From NCBI GenBank assembly GCA_025331125.1, contig JAOALB010000044.1:1-64000 (forward strand): 64,000 nt of DNA. Reading direction: 5' to 3'. The position numbers were made by a program, and so were the translations under genes. Origin of the DNA: Mycogone perniciosa. Taxonomy: Eukaryota > Ascomycota > Sordariomycetes > Hypocreales > Hypocreaceae. Below, piece by piece: positions 21,147 through 33,404 of the stretch (position 1 is its first letter; each line of letters begins with the position of its first letter). The notes under the pieces are model-generated. The model was not told where the DNA came from, searched no databases, and was given only the letters and a program-made list of their open reading frames with translations.

Positions 21147-21919
21147 ATGAGCTCTGTGACAATGGCTAGCAGCGAAAAGAACCCGGCTATTATTGAGTTT
21201 GCCAAGTCTCTGAATCATGTACCATGGTGCGATGATTACGAAAGAAATGATATCGGGCGTTATGTACGACACTTACGCATTATCATGCGGGAGTCATTAC
21301 TCATTCTCTCCCTAGGTACTATGCTGGAGCACTGGAGTTGTTCGCTGGCAAGATCCGCACTCGGAAACTCATGCAGAAATATAACAATAATTCCCTAGTA
21401 GGCGATAACATAGAGTCTGTGATGGAATCACGACATAAGATACTAAAGGATTTGCTCGGGAATGTGGGAGAACGGGTCTATATTGAGACGCCGTTCGCAG
21501 TAGACTATGGGTGCAACATATCGATCGGAGATGCATGCTTCGCCAACTTCAAGTAAGACGAATACCCGTCGTAACCAGACCGCTCATTACTGACCGAAGT
21601 TAGTCTTGTGATTTTAGATTGCGGGCTTGTCACTATTGGAAACAGAGTTGCAATCGGCCCGTCTGTATCCATCATCACGGCAACACATGGGACAGACATT
21701 CAGTCGCGTCGTGAGCTGAAAGGGTATGCAAAAGGAATCACAATTGGCGACGACTGCTGGATTGTGGCCAATGTCGTTATCCTGCCTGGAGTGACAATAG
21801 GCAAGGGCTGTACCATAGGGGCGGGTAGTGTTGTCACCAAGGACATTCCGGATTATTCAGTAGCGATGGGTTCGCCTGCGAGGGTCACCAGGAAGATCGA
21901 TCTGGCGCCAGAATTGTGA
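21147..21919 (+). CDS. Maltose/galactoside-type hexapeptide O-acetyltransferase; exon 1-2 junction unresolved
   Basis: The protein opens with a maltose-acetyltransferase N-terminal segment (WCDDYERNDIG, then YYAGALELFAGKIRTRKLM). A left-handed beta-helix follows, with the catalytic His in ATHGTD and hexapeptide turns ending TIGAGSVVTKDIP. The last intron is clear: exon 2 ends 21552 (GTAAGA) and exon 3 is 21604-21919, restoring ANFNLVILD. The first junction (about 21255-21316) does not close with a canonical GT-AG intron: the TAG acceptor at 21313-21315 needs a phase-2 donor, and only a weak GC donor at about 21257 fits. Either a rare GC-AG intron or a 1-base indel is present. The enzyme would transfer acetyl from acetyl-CoA to a sugar hydroxyl and could act on the product of the divergent glycosyltransferase. 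Confidence 0.75.
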
Positions 21920-23883
21920 TTTAGTAACTCGGATGGTTCATGAACTAAAGACTATGCCTGCTAGCCAACGGGCCCTCTGCGCCACCATTCTAGTCCTTGG
22001 CTGGGAACCTCATGACACTGAATAGTAGTACTATAATCATTAGTAGTTTGGTGATATCTCACTCAGAGACTGGCTTGCTTTTTGGTGGTGATATTGAAGA
22101 GAGGACGCAGTTGATCCAAAACTACGGCCTGGAGACCTGCAAGAGGGTGTTCAATAATCGACGGCAATATCCAGCGCCCGCCATTGCGAGCGAAGCCAAA
22201 GGACCTTTGGAGTAGCACTGCTCCCACGTAGTAATGTCTTTGTCTCATATGCACCCGGATGGAAAATCGGGGAGCTGTCGTCGCTACCAGTCCTCGTATC
22301 CGTCAGTACTAGGCGCTTGCGTGCCGATAGCCGTCAATGAAGGATATGAGTTGAACATCCTGCTAAGCTATCAAGAGTGCAAATAAGGATGCGCAACTAT
22401 TATCTGCGCTCCTTATAAAGATCCTTCGTCATCTGCCACAACCAATAATCCAAGAATATACTCCGTATTGCCCGTAGGATCGGGGTTGGAAGGATCCAAA
22501 GCCCGACTCGCGCTACTGAACGAGTCATTAAAAGCATGTGTATTACTCCGTAGCTCGCAAAGGAATAGAAGCACGATAGTGTTATGTCAGGGATTCTGCG
22601 ACAAAGGAGTAGAGCTCGAGCGCCCCGCTACCACTCATTATACCTATGTTCCGATGACACGAGCAACCGGCACATCTTCCCTTCAACCCTGTTCGGACAA
22701 TCCAACTCGGAAAAGTGGGAGCACGATATGTTCTGCGATGGAGGCGATATACATGTTGTTGAACGCAACCGTTGTACTTCGTAGGCTCAAAACTTTTTTA
22801 GCATTCGCTGTTCATGTGATGCAACAAACAAGGCCCGGATACAATAAGTTTAGCCAGTGTGGCCGAGGCACGTCGCTATTTCGAGAAGCCAAAAGCCACT
22901 GGTTGCTCGGAGGTCTGTAATTGTGAGAGTCAGTGGTATTTCGGAACGCCTGCAAGTTTGACTTACGCTGTGGACAAGATGTTTAAAATGACGAAGAGAC
23001 CAAGTTGCCAAAAGTCTGGCATTTATACATCTGGTCAGGAGGCTTCGAGTCCAGACGTATGGTCATACTAGGTATGTCCAGTAACAAAAAAACATCTACA
23101 ACAGAGGAAATTCACCGATCATGGGTGGGCTTCGGAAAGAGAATCGCGATAAAGACTCCAGTCTTCCTCTGGTGGTGGTGGCAGCTACTTGGCCCCTGAC
23201 AGTAGTAGGTGAGTAGAGAGAGGAACACAGCTCCTGGTGTGGAGGACGTCATAATTACATACACACAAAGCCTAGACCAAGACGTACCCGTGTACGTCAT
23301 ATTCACATCAGCTTCTCATAGCTTATTGCCACCGCGTGGACTATGTAGTCTCAGTGCGAATAACTCAATGATATCACATCGTGAAGGGCAATCGACACCA
23401 CAGTCGGGATTCGAGTAACAGCTTCCGGGTCCTTCAACAATATCATCGGCCGTTAGGTATTTGCTCACCATGTTTGGTCTTCAGTACAGGGTGGATTGAT
23501 TGTAAATACTTAATCGAATTGTTGAGGTGACACGCTCGATACTGGGTCTCGCCAAATAAACGCTGCGCTCGTTCCAATGCTCGCAACCAGAGCACTCTAT
23601 GCCATCAGTCACTCCAAAAGAAGACATCGCATATTGAAAGAGAAAAGAAGTAAATCATATCAAAGCCCTGCCATGCTCCATGGAGAACGACGCTTGCCTA
23701 CCATAACGCCAATTGCGGCACCTGCGCCTAAGCCTTGCTGCCATCCTTTTTTAACCTTCCATGTGTTGTTGTGTGCCGGCAAGAAGAATTCAAATGTTAC
23801 CAACCCCCTTTCTAGCCCCTGTCCACCAACCCACTTCCTGATTCAGTATGTGCAATCCTGTCTTCATCTTCTAAAAAGACCAT
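21920..23883. other. Gene-poor region
   Basis: About 2 kb with no gene I can support. TACTCCGTA motifs occur at about 22459 and 22544. One frame at 22859-23071 is open but has no ATG, recognisable domain or splice partner. Confidence 0.4.
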
Positions 23884-25240
23884 TCAGTCCACTTTCCAAT
23901 GGTCGTGCTCGTCGGTGCTGAGGTAGAGCTCAACTCCGTACAACACCATCGTCAGTCCGACGTTGGTCCATCGCCAGGTGCTGCCGCCGACATCGCCGCC
24001 TCGAAGTGTCCAGCCGTCTGGATCATCACTTGTTGAGAAGTGTTGCAACAACAGGCTTGTGTAAACCGATATTAGAATCGACGGCGAGAAATAGCTCAAG
24101 AAATTCAGCAGTTTGGAAGCCGCTTCTGTATCCTCCCAATCGGGTTCATGCATCATAGCTCGAGCGCCGAGATCTCGCACCGATGGGATGATACGAGTAG
24201 CACAGTAGAAGACAAAAAGACGATATGCCAGCGAGATGATGACGGACGGTGTGATGGTTTGGAATGCTGCGTAGAGGAAGGCAAGTGACGAGTGAAGGGC
24301 ATAAGGTAAAGAGCCCAAGATATGAAGAAGGGTTGAGTATGAAGCCATGATAATAGGTGGCAATGGAGGGATTTCTGGTTGAGACACTCCTTGCTCATCC
24401 ACAGGGTATGAACCATCCGACGGCAGGTAGTCGGTGAAGATTTGATAAACACAGAGGACAACATAGGCGAAGAGAAGTGACGATTCAACAGGGCTGCCAC
24501 GGCCACTGCCAATGCCGTAGGCGCAGAGGAATACAGCCGTGGTCATGGTGACACCAATAAGAGTGGCATCTAGGTTGCTGATTTGGGGGAATTGGGCCAC
24601 GCGCCAGAGGAAGTAGACGGCGCTCGCAATGATAGACCCCGAGAAGGCAAGTAGGACAATCTACATGATTAGCATCAAGGTTGAGGTATCACAAAACAAC
24701 AAAAGAGAGCAAGGTACTTACCACCCAGGTGTCACTCCTCCCTCGGTTGACCAGCCATCGCGTGATCTGTCCCGCAGCTTGAATGACGAGCAATGTGCAG
24801 AAGCCTTCGAGCAATTGAAACACGGGACCAGCATATCTCAGCACATTGTCCCATGTGCCCAACATGACTGTCTCTAGCACGCCCTCCCTACCAAACAACC
24901 ACTCCGTCCAGCTTGTGCTTTTTGACTGGAAGACCCCGCCAAGGGTCCTCTCCACCCAATTTGTGCTCCCCGCATCGACAGCAAACTTTCCCAGCGCCCA
25001 AATAAGCAACGCCGGGATGACAATCCATTGCGATAATCTGAAAAGAGCGACGATGGACCAGCGGATGCGCGACCGTTCAGGGGTCACGAGACTGATTGTG
25101 GAGTAGACAACGTAGAAGATGGATAGGGCTAGGCTGTAAGCCAGCCCACTGTCTCGACCGCCGACATCGAAGGCAACAGGGATGGACAGGATGATGCTGA
25201 AGAGGAAGATGCAGCTGAAGAGGACGCTGAAGAACCACAT
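23884..25240 (-). CDS. ICE2: ICE2 family ER membrane protein, 431 aa
   Basis: Exons 24722-25240 and 23884-24660 are joined across a 61-bp intron (GTAAGT...TGCTAATC...TAG, phase 0). The protein is a polytopic membrane protein starting MWFFSVLFSCIFLFSIILS. It contains family-typical stretches: AFDVGGRDSGLAYSL, VFQLLEGFCTLLVIQAAGQ and FLCAYGIGSGRGSPVESSL. In yeast Ice2 works in the endoplasmic reticulum on cortical ER inheritance and lipid-supply control. The length and order of hydrophobic segments fit a full-length copy. Confidence 0.85.
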
Positions 25241-26987
25241 CAGGGCGGCTTGGGTGGCAATCGCGTGCCAGGCGGATTGGGAGCAGAGGAAGTCGGACGA
25301 GCCTGCTGCACGGCTAACAATCCCAGCGGTTTGGCCCCAAGACTCTCAGGAGCGTAGCTTTAGGAGTCTTGAGTTGTGGAGTCACCCGAATCGCGGTCAC
25401 GAAGGGATGCTCATCGGTCTCGCCGGTCTCGTGCGTCGGGTCGAAAGCGCGTGGCTGTTGCTGGACGCAGGTTCGTTATACCTAAGACGCCAGCGAGGTC
25501 CTCCAAGCAGTATCTCGTATGACGGAGCACCAGGCGGTTCTTTGTGAGGTGTCCAGACAGGAAATTTCGCTTATCGATCCGACAAGGGTTATCTTCACGT
25601 GCAAATTGCAGACAGAGTCAAGCCACGGCGACTGAGACTCGGCCAGGGCCCATGACAAGGGCACTCGGGTTCGGTCGACGCACGATGGGGCTCCGGGGAG
25701 AGACGCTGAAAAGCACGGCGGTTATCGGACGAGCGATGATGACAGGTCTCGAGCAATTGTCGTCACGTTGCGCGCTCTCGCACGCTATAAACAGTGCAGA
25801 TGATGCTTGTGGTGGGCACCATGGCTGAACACACAGCTTCTCATTAGCGGGGATTTTGGGAGGCGGAGGGGCTCTTGACCAACAGAAGACGGCTAGGGAG
25901 CATATCGCCCCGAATATGCAACTATCCATAGTGGCTAGAACAAAGGGAGGGCCAAGACCGGAACAATGGCCAATAATATCATTGTTTGCCACTCGGTATT
26001 AGTATGCCCTATCTTGTGGGTACCACACTGGATGTTGGAGCCGCCAGAACTTCAACCTTACATCCGTCCATCCTCCTCACTGCTTCAATACAGGTAGAAA
26101 TCCCTCACAGATATGGCGTCTGCCGTTTTCTCGTGTCTGCCGTTCCCATGGTCCTCATTGCATGAACGTGGCATGCTGGACATGCTCCATGTCTAGATAC
26201 TGCCCATGTCTTTGCCTCTCATTATATCGCGCAACATTGCAACCTTTCTCCTCACGCCCAGTCCTCTTACGCGAAACCGATTTTTTTTTCCATTTCTTGA
26301 TTATATAACCGGGCCAGTCAACATGTGAAATTAACAGAGTGGCCGTGGAAATTCCCAGTGGAGGACATCGGCTGTTCGGTGTTGGTGCGTTGTGGTGCAA
26401 GTGGCCCGATATGTTCAATGATGGTGATGTTGCGAGTGCAGCAGTACCGAGCATCGCTCATGTCTGACAAGATATTCGGAGAGTGAGCACACTACATGTC
26501 GGAACAGTCTCCTGCAACTTCTTCTTATATTGGCTGTGCTTTCATGCTTGGCGTGTTAGCGCATCACCGCCAAAGTTGGCGGGTGAGGAGTCGGGTTATG
26601 TTGCGGACACGTTGCCAGATACTACGCTTATGGCTGTGTCGGGGTGCTGTGATCAGAGGAATGGTGCACACCACTACGGTTCCAAAAACGCTTCACATGG
26701 GGCGGATATCGAAGACCGCCTACGACGACCACCCGGCGCGGCTGTTGGGCACGTGGAGGACCTCTCCTGTCCCTCCCCTCACTGAAGAAGTATAAGGGGC
26801 TCTGAGCTGCCAGCGGACTGACAGCTGACCGATGCACAATGCCTTATAGAGTACGATAATACTACTGGTTATCGGGGAGCAGAGGCGCGGTGGTGCAACG
26901 GTCAGGTGAAACGGCTGGGAACCTCAGGAGGACGACACTAAAAGAAAAATCGATACCGACGACAACCACGAGTTCGAATCCGAATAC
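25241..26987. other. Gene-poor region upstream of ICE2
   Basis: No gene is supported. Several open frames (for example 25618-25992 minus) start with non-ATG codons and show no domain. Confidence 0.4.
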
Positions 26988-27054
26988 CGACGACAAACCC
27001 GACGACAAACCCGACGACAAGCCCGACGACAAGCCCGACGACAAACCCAACGAC
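26988..27054. repeat. 12-bp minisatellite (CGACGACAAACC units)
   Basis: Five to six tandem copies of a 12-bp unit, CGACGACAA(A/G)CC. The plus frame reads (DDKP)n and ends LEEVEDAI at 27087, but no ATG or exon structure supports a gene here. Confidence 0.75.
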
Positions 27055-27322
27055 GAAAAATTAGAGGAAGTGGAGGATGCAATTTGAAACTTTAAACTGT
27101 ACAGAGATGTAGGAGTTCAGGGAAACCTGGGCTCCGAACTCTTTTGTCATTTAGATCCAAATATCTTTTTTTTAAATTTATATTTATTACTCAAAGGAAC
27201 CATTGAGATGTAGCCCTCGGCGCCAACTGATCCTCTTTTTTCGTGTCTGTAATGTGCGCATTGGCAGAGAGCTGCTGGCGGACTGGCATTTTACCAGTGC
27301 AGGCAGGTAATGGTAAACAACG

Positions 27323-27496
27323 CCACCTGGCCGTGCACAAATCACCAAATGGGTGATTGACAGTGAAATACGGGAGTGGTTGAAAGGGAAGGATCCTTTG
27401 GCGAACGTGTTTGATGAATTTACGCATGTCTCGAGTGAGGGACCTGATTGTCAGGATATGCGATTTCATCTGGAGCAACTTTTGTTGAATGATTAA
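27323..27496 (+). pseudogene. Possible decayed coding fragment (transposase-like?)
   Basis: An open frame without a start reads as convincing protein: GRAQITKWVIDSEIREWL, then DPLANVFDEF, ending LEQLLLND before TAA. Just upstream in another frame lies SCWRTGILP, which recalls motifs of pogo/CENP-B-type transposases. The identification is weak; it could equally be a relic of a host gene. Confidence 0.25.
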
Positions 27497-28845
27497 GAGG
27501 TTACCGGTATTTATTTCAACGTTGCTATTAGTATTAATGATGAAACAATCTACGATTAAAAGAAAGAATCGAATTGATTGGATTATCGGCATTGTTGATG
27601 TGTCTAGCTTTCTTGCTTTGCTCAGGGGAATCAGAGGAAGTCGATCCTGACTTGGCCACGTGACTTATGTTGAAGCATGCTGCCTTGGGTACTCCGTAGT
27701 ACGAAGAGCTCAGCGACCTCAGCTCGACACCCTCTAAGCCCGATTACTCATCTATCAGAGAAAACCCAACAACCTGCACTCTCCCTACGGAGTACGGAGT
27801 ACAGATTGCGCGATGCCATTCTGCAATGGCGTGTCCAAATTTATTGATTCGCTCCCCACATCTTCGTCGGCGACGCTTTTCCGAGCAAGCGATGGTCCGT
27901 TCATTTCCAATGGTGGCGACAAGGCTGGGCTAGGTAAGCAGGGATCGGCAGAAGGCGGCGCATGACAAGGGTTAGCCGGCTTGTCTACTCGTGGTCGTAC
28001 TGATCATTTCATCAAACTTCGGGCCAGCGTACGAAGTACCTAGCAGATTGCAGAATGATCAGAGTGATCAGAGTGAAGATTGAACAACCGGAAAGCACTG
28101 GTACGCTCCAGATCAGCCATGGATCCCATGATAGTCACCTATTTCGCGCCCGATTTTGCGACGATTCAGAAGCCATCCCTCACCACCGCAACTTCACCAG
28201 AACCGTCCTAAGCACAGAGGGCAGTCGGCTAACGAGTAGTTGCACAGAGCATCTACCAGTGACTGTCCGTCAAATCAGCCACTGGGCCTAATTCAACCGG
28301 AGTTGGACGGCGCGGTCCAATGAGGCAGTTTGGGCTCCATTGTTTTTTCCGTCCGCATTCGATATTGTCAGAGCACGCAACCGCTTAGATTGGCTTATAC
28401 ATTCATGAGGCTCCAATGATAGGGAGCATTCCGTTCTCTAGATGTAGCTTGTTCATATCAACCCTGGCAGACCTGGTCCACTCGATCATGGGGGGCAGAA
28501 TAACGTCATGGTCCTGGACAGCCATTCGAGAACAGAATGCGGATGTTACACTGGCGAACGGGATCAGCTACTGGGGTCTTCCTGTATCTCCATGGTCGGC
28601 GCTATTGAGTAAATATCTGCTCTCATCATCATTGCCTGCCAGGTCGTTGGTGGATGGATCGGCGCTTTTCCTCTCGGATCCTCGCTCCCAGTCAGACCTC
28701 CACTCGTTCTTCTACCCATTATTCACCTTGGTAATCCGTCGACTTGCAAGGTTCATAGTATATAAAGCGGTGCGGGCCATCGCTGCCCTTTCTACTGGTA
28801 CCCCCAACTGAAATAGAGTCTCTGTACAACATTCCTCTCGCAACC
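27497..28845. other. Upstream region of the transporter gene
   Basis: No gene is seen. TACGGAGTACGGAGTAC-type motifs lie at about 27690 and 27786-27801. A TATATAAAG box near 28759 is about 85 bp before the transporter start. Confidence 0.4.
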
Positions 28846-30523
28846 ATGTCTGACAGATCCAAGACTGGGTCTGAGGACGTCGAGGCCACAGCACCCTTCA
28901 CGGCTGGCTCCTCTCGGTTTGCCTCTCTCTTTGGCGGACCTGGGGTCTACGTTGGCCCTCGCATTGCGCCGTTGCCAGATTATCTCAAGGGCGATCTCTC
29001 TGAAAACGAGGAGTCCAGTGCAGCCATCCTCAACAAAACAGATTGCCTCCGAAAATGGCACCTCAATCCAGTACAGGACATGCTCGTGGCAAAAGACAGC
29101 AGCGCTGCTTTTCAGCGAGTACATCTGTCTGGCCATTATGAGCTTTCCCTGGTCGTACAGCCTTCTCGGACTTGTTCCTGGTCTTATCCTAACGGTTGTT
29201 GTCGCCGCCATTGTTCAATATACAAGTCTGATCCTATGGGAGTTCTGTCTGCGTCACCCAGAGGTGCGTGACGTCTGCGATATTGGCCAGATGCTCTTCT
29301 GGGGGCAGTCATGGGCGTGGTGGGGGACAGCCGCCATGTTTGTCCTGAACAATACGTTTATTCAAGCGCTTCACGTCCTCGTCGGCGCCAAATACTTGAA
29401 CACCATGACAGAGAGTGACAACATCGGTGGATGCCGTACTGTTGAATTCTCTGTCGTCGTTGCCGTCATTTGTTGGCTAGGGTCGCTACCTCGCACATTC
29501 AGCATGATGTCTAAGCTTGGCGTTGCTTCGGCGTTCTTTACCTTCGTCTCGGTCCTGCTGGCGACAATCTTTGCGGGTATCCAGGACAAAACAGCGGGCT
29601 TCAGTGAGGCGCTGGGAAACCCCATCGTCACGGCTCTCCCAGTCGAGAGCACTACGTTTGTTTACGGAATGGCAGCGTTTCTCAACATTAGCTACACCTT
29701 TATTGGGCAGATTACTCTCCCCAGCTTCATCGCCGAGATGCGGGATCCACGGTAAGAGACCAGATACCTTATCGTGACGCCATACTCTTTCTTTTGCTGA
29801 CAATAGCACCCTCAGGGAATTTCCCAAGTCATTGTGGGCGTGCACAATCGCTGAAATCTTCGTGTTCTCCATCGTTGGTGCTGTGATCTATGCTTATACT
29901 GGGAACCAGTACGTCACAGCTCCAGCATTCGGATCACTCCAGGATACGTACAAGAAAGTGTCGTTTTCATTCATGATTCCAACGATCATCTTCCTGGGGT
30001 GCCTCTATGCGTCGGTCACGGGTCGGTTCGTCTTCTTCCGCATTTTCCGCAACTCGAGACATCTGAACAACCACACGGTTGTGGGATGGGCATCCTGGGC
30101 CGGCATTTTGCTTGTTACATGGATCCTGGCCTTTATTATTGCCGAGGTCATTCCATTCTTCTCTTCACGTAGGTTTTTCCCCCTGCCCTTTTTTTCTTAG
30201 CATAGTTCATCGTATATCATCTGAGACCGAGATGCTAACTACTATCCGTAGTCCTCTCCGTCATGTCATCCCTCTTTGACAGCTGGTTCGGCTTCATCTT
30301 CTGGGGTGTGGCTTATTTCCGCATGCGTGACGTCGATCAGCAAGCTGGGAGGAAACGAAACACGATTGGCGACTGGCTTTCCGTGGCACTCAACATCGTC
30401 ATCATTCTCACTGGTGTCTTTTTCCTCACTGTGGGAACGTATGCTAGTGTTCAAGGGATTATAGATTCCTTCGAAGCCGGTGGGGTTGGCGGAGTGTTCT
30501 CCTGCAAGAGCAATGGTATCTGA
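28846..30523 (+). CDS. AAAP-family amino-acid transporter with an apparent +1 frameshift
   Basis: An 11-TM-type amino-acid/auxin permease family protein of the plasma or vacuolar membrane. From ATG 28846 the first frame runs to ...ENEESSAAILN; the frame then changes at an A4 run (about 29034-29037) and continues as KQIASENGTSIQYRTCSWQ. One A fewer would restore the frame; no GT-AG intron can explain it. Downstream exons are regular: up to 29751, 29816-30168 and 30252-30523, with phase-consistent introns (GTAAGA...CAG and GTAGGT...TAG). Hydrophobic helices such as FSEYICLAIMSFPWSYSLLG and GLIL... are intact. Either the gene is a recent pseudogene or the extra A is a sequencing error. Substrate specificity cannot be read from sequence. 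Confidence 0.75.
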
Positions 30524-31227
30524 AAGGGGGGGGGGGTTTAGAGGGAGACAGAGGGAGGTGACAGCGGCTAGATATACGCATAGACGAGTCGCATTTCAGT
30601 GACTGCAAGCTCGACATAACAATTTCCAATGCCCATAGCGATAGATGGGATAATATGTAATGGATATTCCACAAAAGCAAAAAAAACAGGATAGGAACAA
30701 CCATTCAGTATCTCTGTAGTCTTCTTGTGATGTTCCATTTCCTTGTCACGGATGTTTATTCGGGGGCTCATTGAGACGCAGGAGAAGAAGCAGTTATTTG
30801 CATTGTCCTAGGCATAATAGCAGAATAAATAATCATTCATGTTGTCTTCAAGCCGCTTTGGTTTCGGCTCGTTGCTTTGCAGCATCCGAGATAATCAGAC
30901 CACTGCACTATTATGGATCCACTAATCAAGGCCCCTATCTCCCCGCAGCATATTTGCGAAAATACTGCCCGCCATATCAGACACCGCCTGCATCTGTGCT
31001 CAGCTAATGGGAACCACAGAACCGCATCATGCACCTGTCCTCATAATCGCATTTCCTCCACGTTCGCTTTCCAACTCCATACCGACCCGACAAACCTCCA
31101 ATTGACGTCCGAAACGGACTGTCTAGCTGGCTGGCTATAATAACGAAAGACCGTCTCTCTCTTTATAACTGCGCACCACAGGTAGCTAGCTGGTGAAATC
31201 ACGCCCCTTGCGTCTTTTCCCGCTACG
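30524..31227. other. Intergenic
   Basis: Begins with a run of ten or more G just after the transporter stop. No gene is supported. Confidence 0.4.
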
Positions 31228-32486
31228 ATGGCGCCGTCTGCTTCATCGACGGCCATAAAGACGGCCAAGGCCAAAGCCAAAGCCAACGGCACTCCCGCAG
31301 CCCAAGACGATACCAATCCAAAAAACGACTTCTTCTGGACATACACTGAGGAGCCGCATCGAACGCGACGTCTTGCCATCATCAAAGCCCATCCAGAGGT
31401 GAATCTCTTCACACGCCCCTTTCCATTCAGGCCAGCTGCTAATTCCATGCCTCCCAGATCACCAAGCTCTGCGGCCCAGAGCCTCTGACCAAGTATGTCG
31501 TCGCTGGCGTTGTCTCCCTACAGATCGTTCTCGCATATCTCTTGCAATCGACTCCCTTCTGGTCCTTGAAGTTTTGGGCCGTTGCCTACGTCTTCGGCGC
31601 CACCGCCAACCAGAACCTCTTTCTTGCGATCCACGAAATCTCCCACAACCTCGCCTTCAGGAGTGCCCTGGCCAATCGCCTGTTTGCCATCTTTGCCAAC
31701 CTGCCAATTGGAATCCCATATAGTGCTTCATTCAGGGTATGTGCAATCGCAATTGAATGCTGAGCTGGGCTCGAGCATCAAGGAACTGCGCATATACTAA
31801 CTCTGGTATTCATGTAGCCCTACCACCTGACCCATCACAAGTCCCTTGGCGTTGATGGTCTCGACACCGATCTGCCAACTGCCTACGAGGCCTTCGTACT
31901 CGACTCGATTCTCGGCAAGGCCTTTTTCTGCACATTCCAGATCTTCTTCTACGCCGTCCGTCCCATGGCCGTCTACCGCGTGCCCCTCACCTGGGTTCAC
32001 TATCTCAACCTCGCTGTCCAGCTCTCCTTTGACGCCGTCCTCGTTTACTTCACCTCTCCCAAAGCCGTCCTCTATCTCTTGCTCTCCTCCTTCCTCGCCG
32101 GCAGCCTGCACCCCCTGGCTGGCCACTTTATTGCCGAGCACTACGTTTACGAAACCGTCACGCCAACTCAGCGCGACCCCACAAACAACGTCCCCGTCCC
32201 CGAAACCTTTTCCTACTACGGCCCCCTTAACTGGTTTACGTACAATGTTGGCCTGCACAACGAGCACCACGACTTCCCTGCCATCCCCTGGACCCGCCTG
32301 CACGCCGTCAATAAGATTGCCAAAGAATTCTACGATGATCTGCCCCGCCACGAGAGCTGGATCTACGCCATCTGGCGCTTCATTTGGGACGAGAACGTTG
32401 GCATCAACTGCCGTGTCAAGAGAAAGAATGGCGGCCGCCTTGTCGGTGGAGCCGTCAACTGGAAAGAGTCTGAGATCCAAGCTTGA
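31228..32486 (+). CDS. DES1: Sphingolipid delta-4 desaturase, 372 aa
   Basis: Three exons, all phase 0: 31228-31398, 31458-31736 and 31818-32486. An N-terminal lipid-DES segment (FFWTYTEEPHRTRRLAII) marks the DES/DEGS family, which introduces the delta-4 double bond into the sphingoid base of ceramide at the ER, on the way to glucosylceramide. The three di-iron histidine boxes are visible: HEISH (about 116-120), HLTHH (about 153-157) and HNEHH (about 296-300). Several hydrophobic segments lie between them. The length is normal for the family and nothing is missing. Confidence 0.92.
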
Positions 32487-33404
32487 AAGCACAGCCAAGC
32501 GAGGGATATCATCTTATGATCGTTGAGACTAGTAGTTTAATAATTCTGTCATTTTCAGATGGGTTGAATCAATTTTGTAATAAGCTTCTCTTTTTCGGAT
32601 TGATGAGATTTCATGACATAGAGCCGTATCCCTGCTCAGGGCGTTGTACGGGGGGTAATGGGTAAATAGCATAGATGATATGAAAAGGGGTCAGCTAGGA
32701 AAGAAAGAATAATACTTTTCAGTTGAGAAAAGTCAACGTCTGATTGACCCTATGCATTTTAACAAGTCGTATATGAAGGGGATGCTTGATATTACTGGAA
32801 AGATCATCTGGAGCTGAAGCTCAACTCGTAAATTCCTTGGATCTAAACCTCTAGCTGTCCTAGGAGGAATTGGATGCTGATATGTTCATGTCGGCTTATG
32901 ATCAACCGTAATGAAAACAGCGTATGCCAGACTGCAAACAAAAGAAAAAAGGTAAAGACACGCCTCCTAGATACTAGAACCACTATCGGTAGAGTACACT
33001 ATCGTACTCGCTATTCACTACGGCATGAGTCGATATTGCAGTCGCTCAACAATCCGCACCGGGCTCCTCCTCTGCAGCAATGAGCACAGCGTATGCCTAC
33101 TGGAGTGGACAACACTGGCAGTAGACCAAAGCACTGACTGGCACTGCTCAGTCTCTGCTTCTCTTTTCCTTCGCTTCAGCCCCCCGGATCCCAAATGCGC
33201 CGTCCCAATCGTCAAATGAAATAATGGTGCCTTGCCTACAGGCTCTTCTTCGCTTATTACACACGCCTCGTGTCGCCAAAAAATCCTTGCACTCCGCTCC
33301 ATCAGACTAGTAAGTCCGTTTATAGGAGCTGTAACACTGGGGCAACAGTCTTCTCCCCCTCATGAAGTATTCCTTGGCCATACTTTTGACCGTTGCATCG
33401 GGGC
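32487..33404. other. Convergent intergenic region
   Basis: 3' flanks of the desaturase and SCS2 genes, 918 bp. No supported gene. Confidence 0.4.

Noticed and set aside
13260..21919. A complete secondary-metabolite cluster
   Set aside because: No polyketide synthase, NRPS, terpene cyclase, P450 or pathway regulator is present.
25618..25992. Minus-strand frame of 124 codons
   Set aside because: It begins at GTG rather than ATG, shows no domain and has no splice partner.
27191..27592. Minus-strand frame of 133 codons with a hydrophobic start
   Set aside because: The opposite strand reads as better protein (KWVIDSEIREWL), and no splice or promoter signal supports this frame.
31797..32498. Minus-strand open frame of 233 codons
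   Set aside because: Antisense shadow of the desaturase exon 3; Gly/Val/Glu-rich composition without structure.
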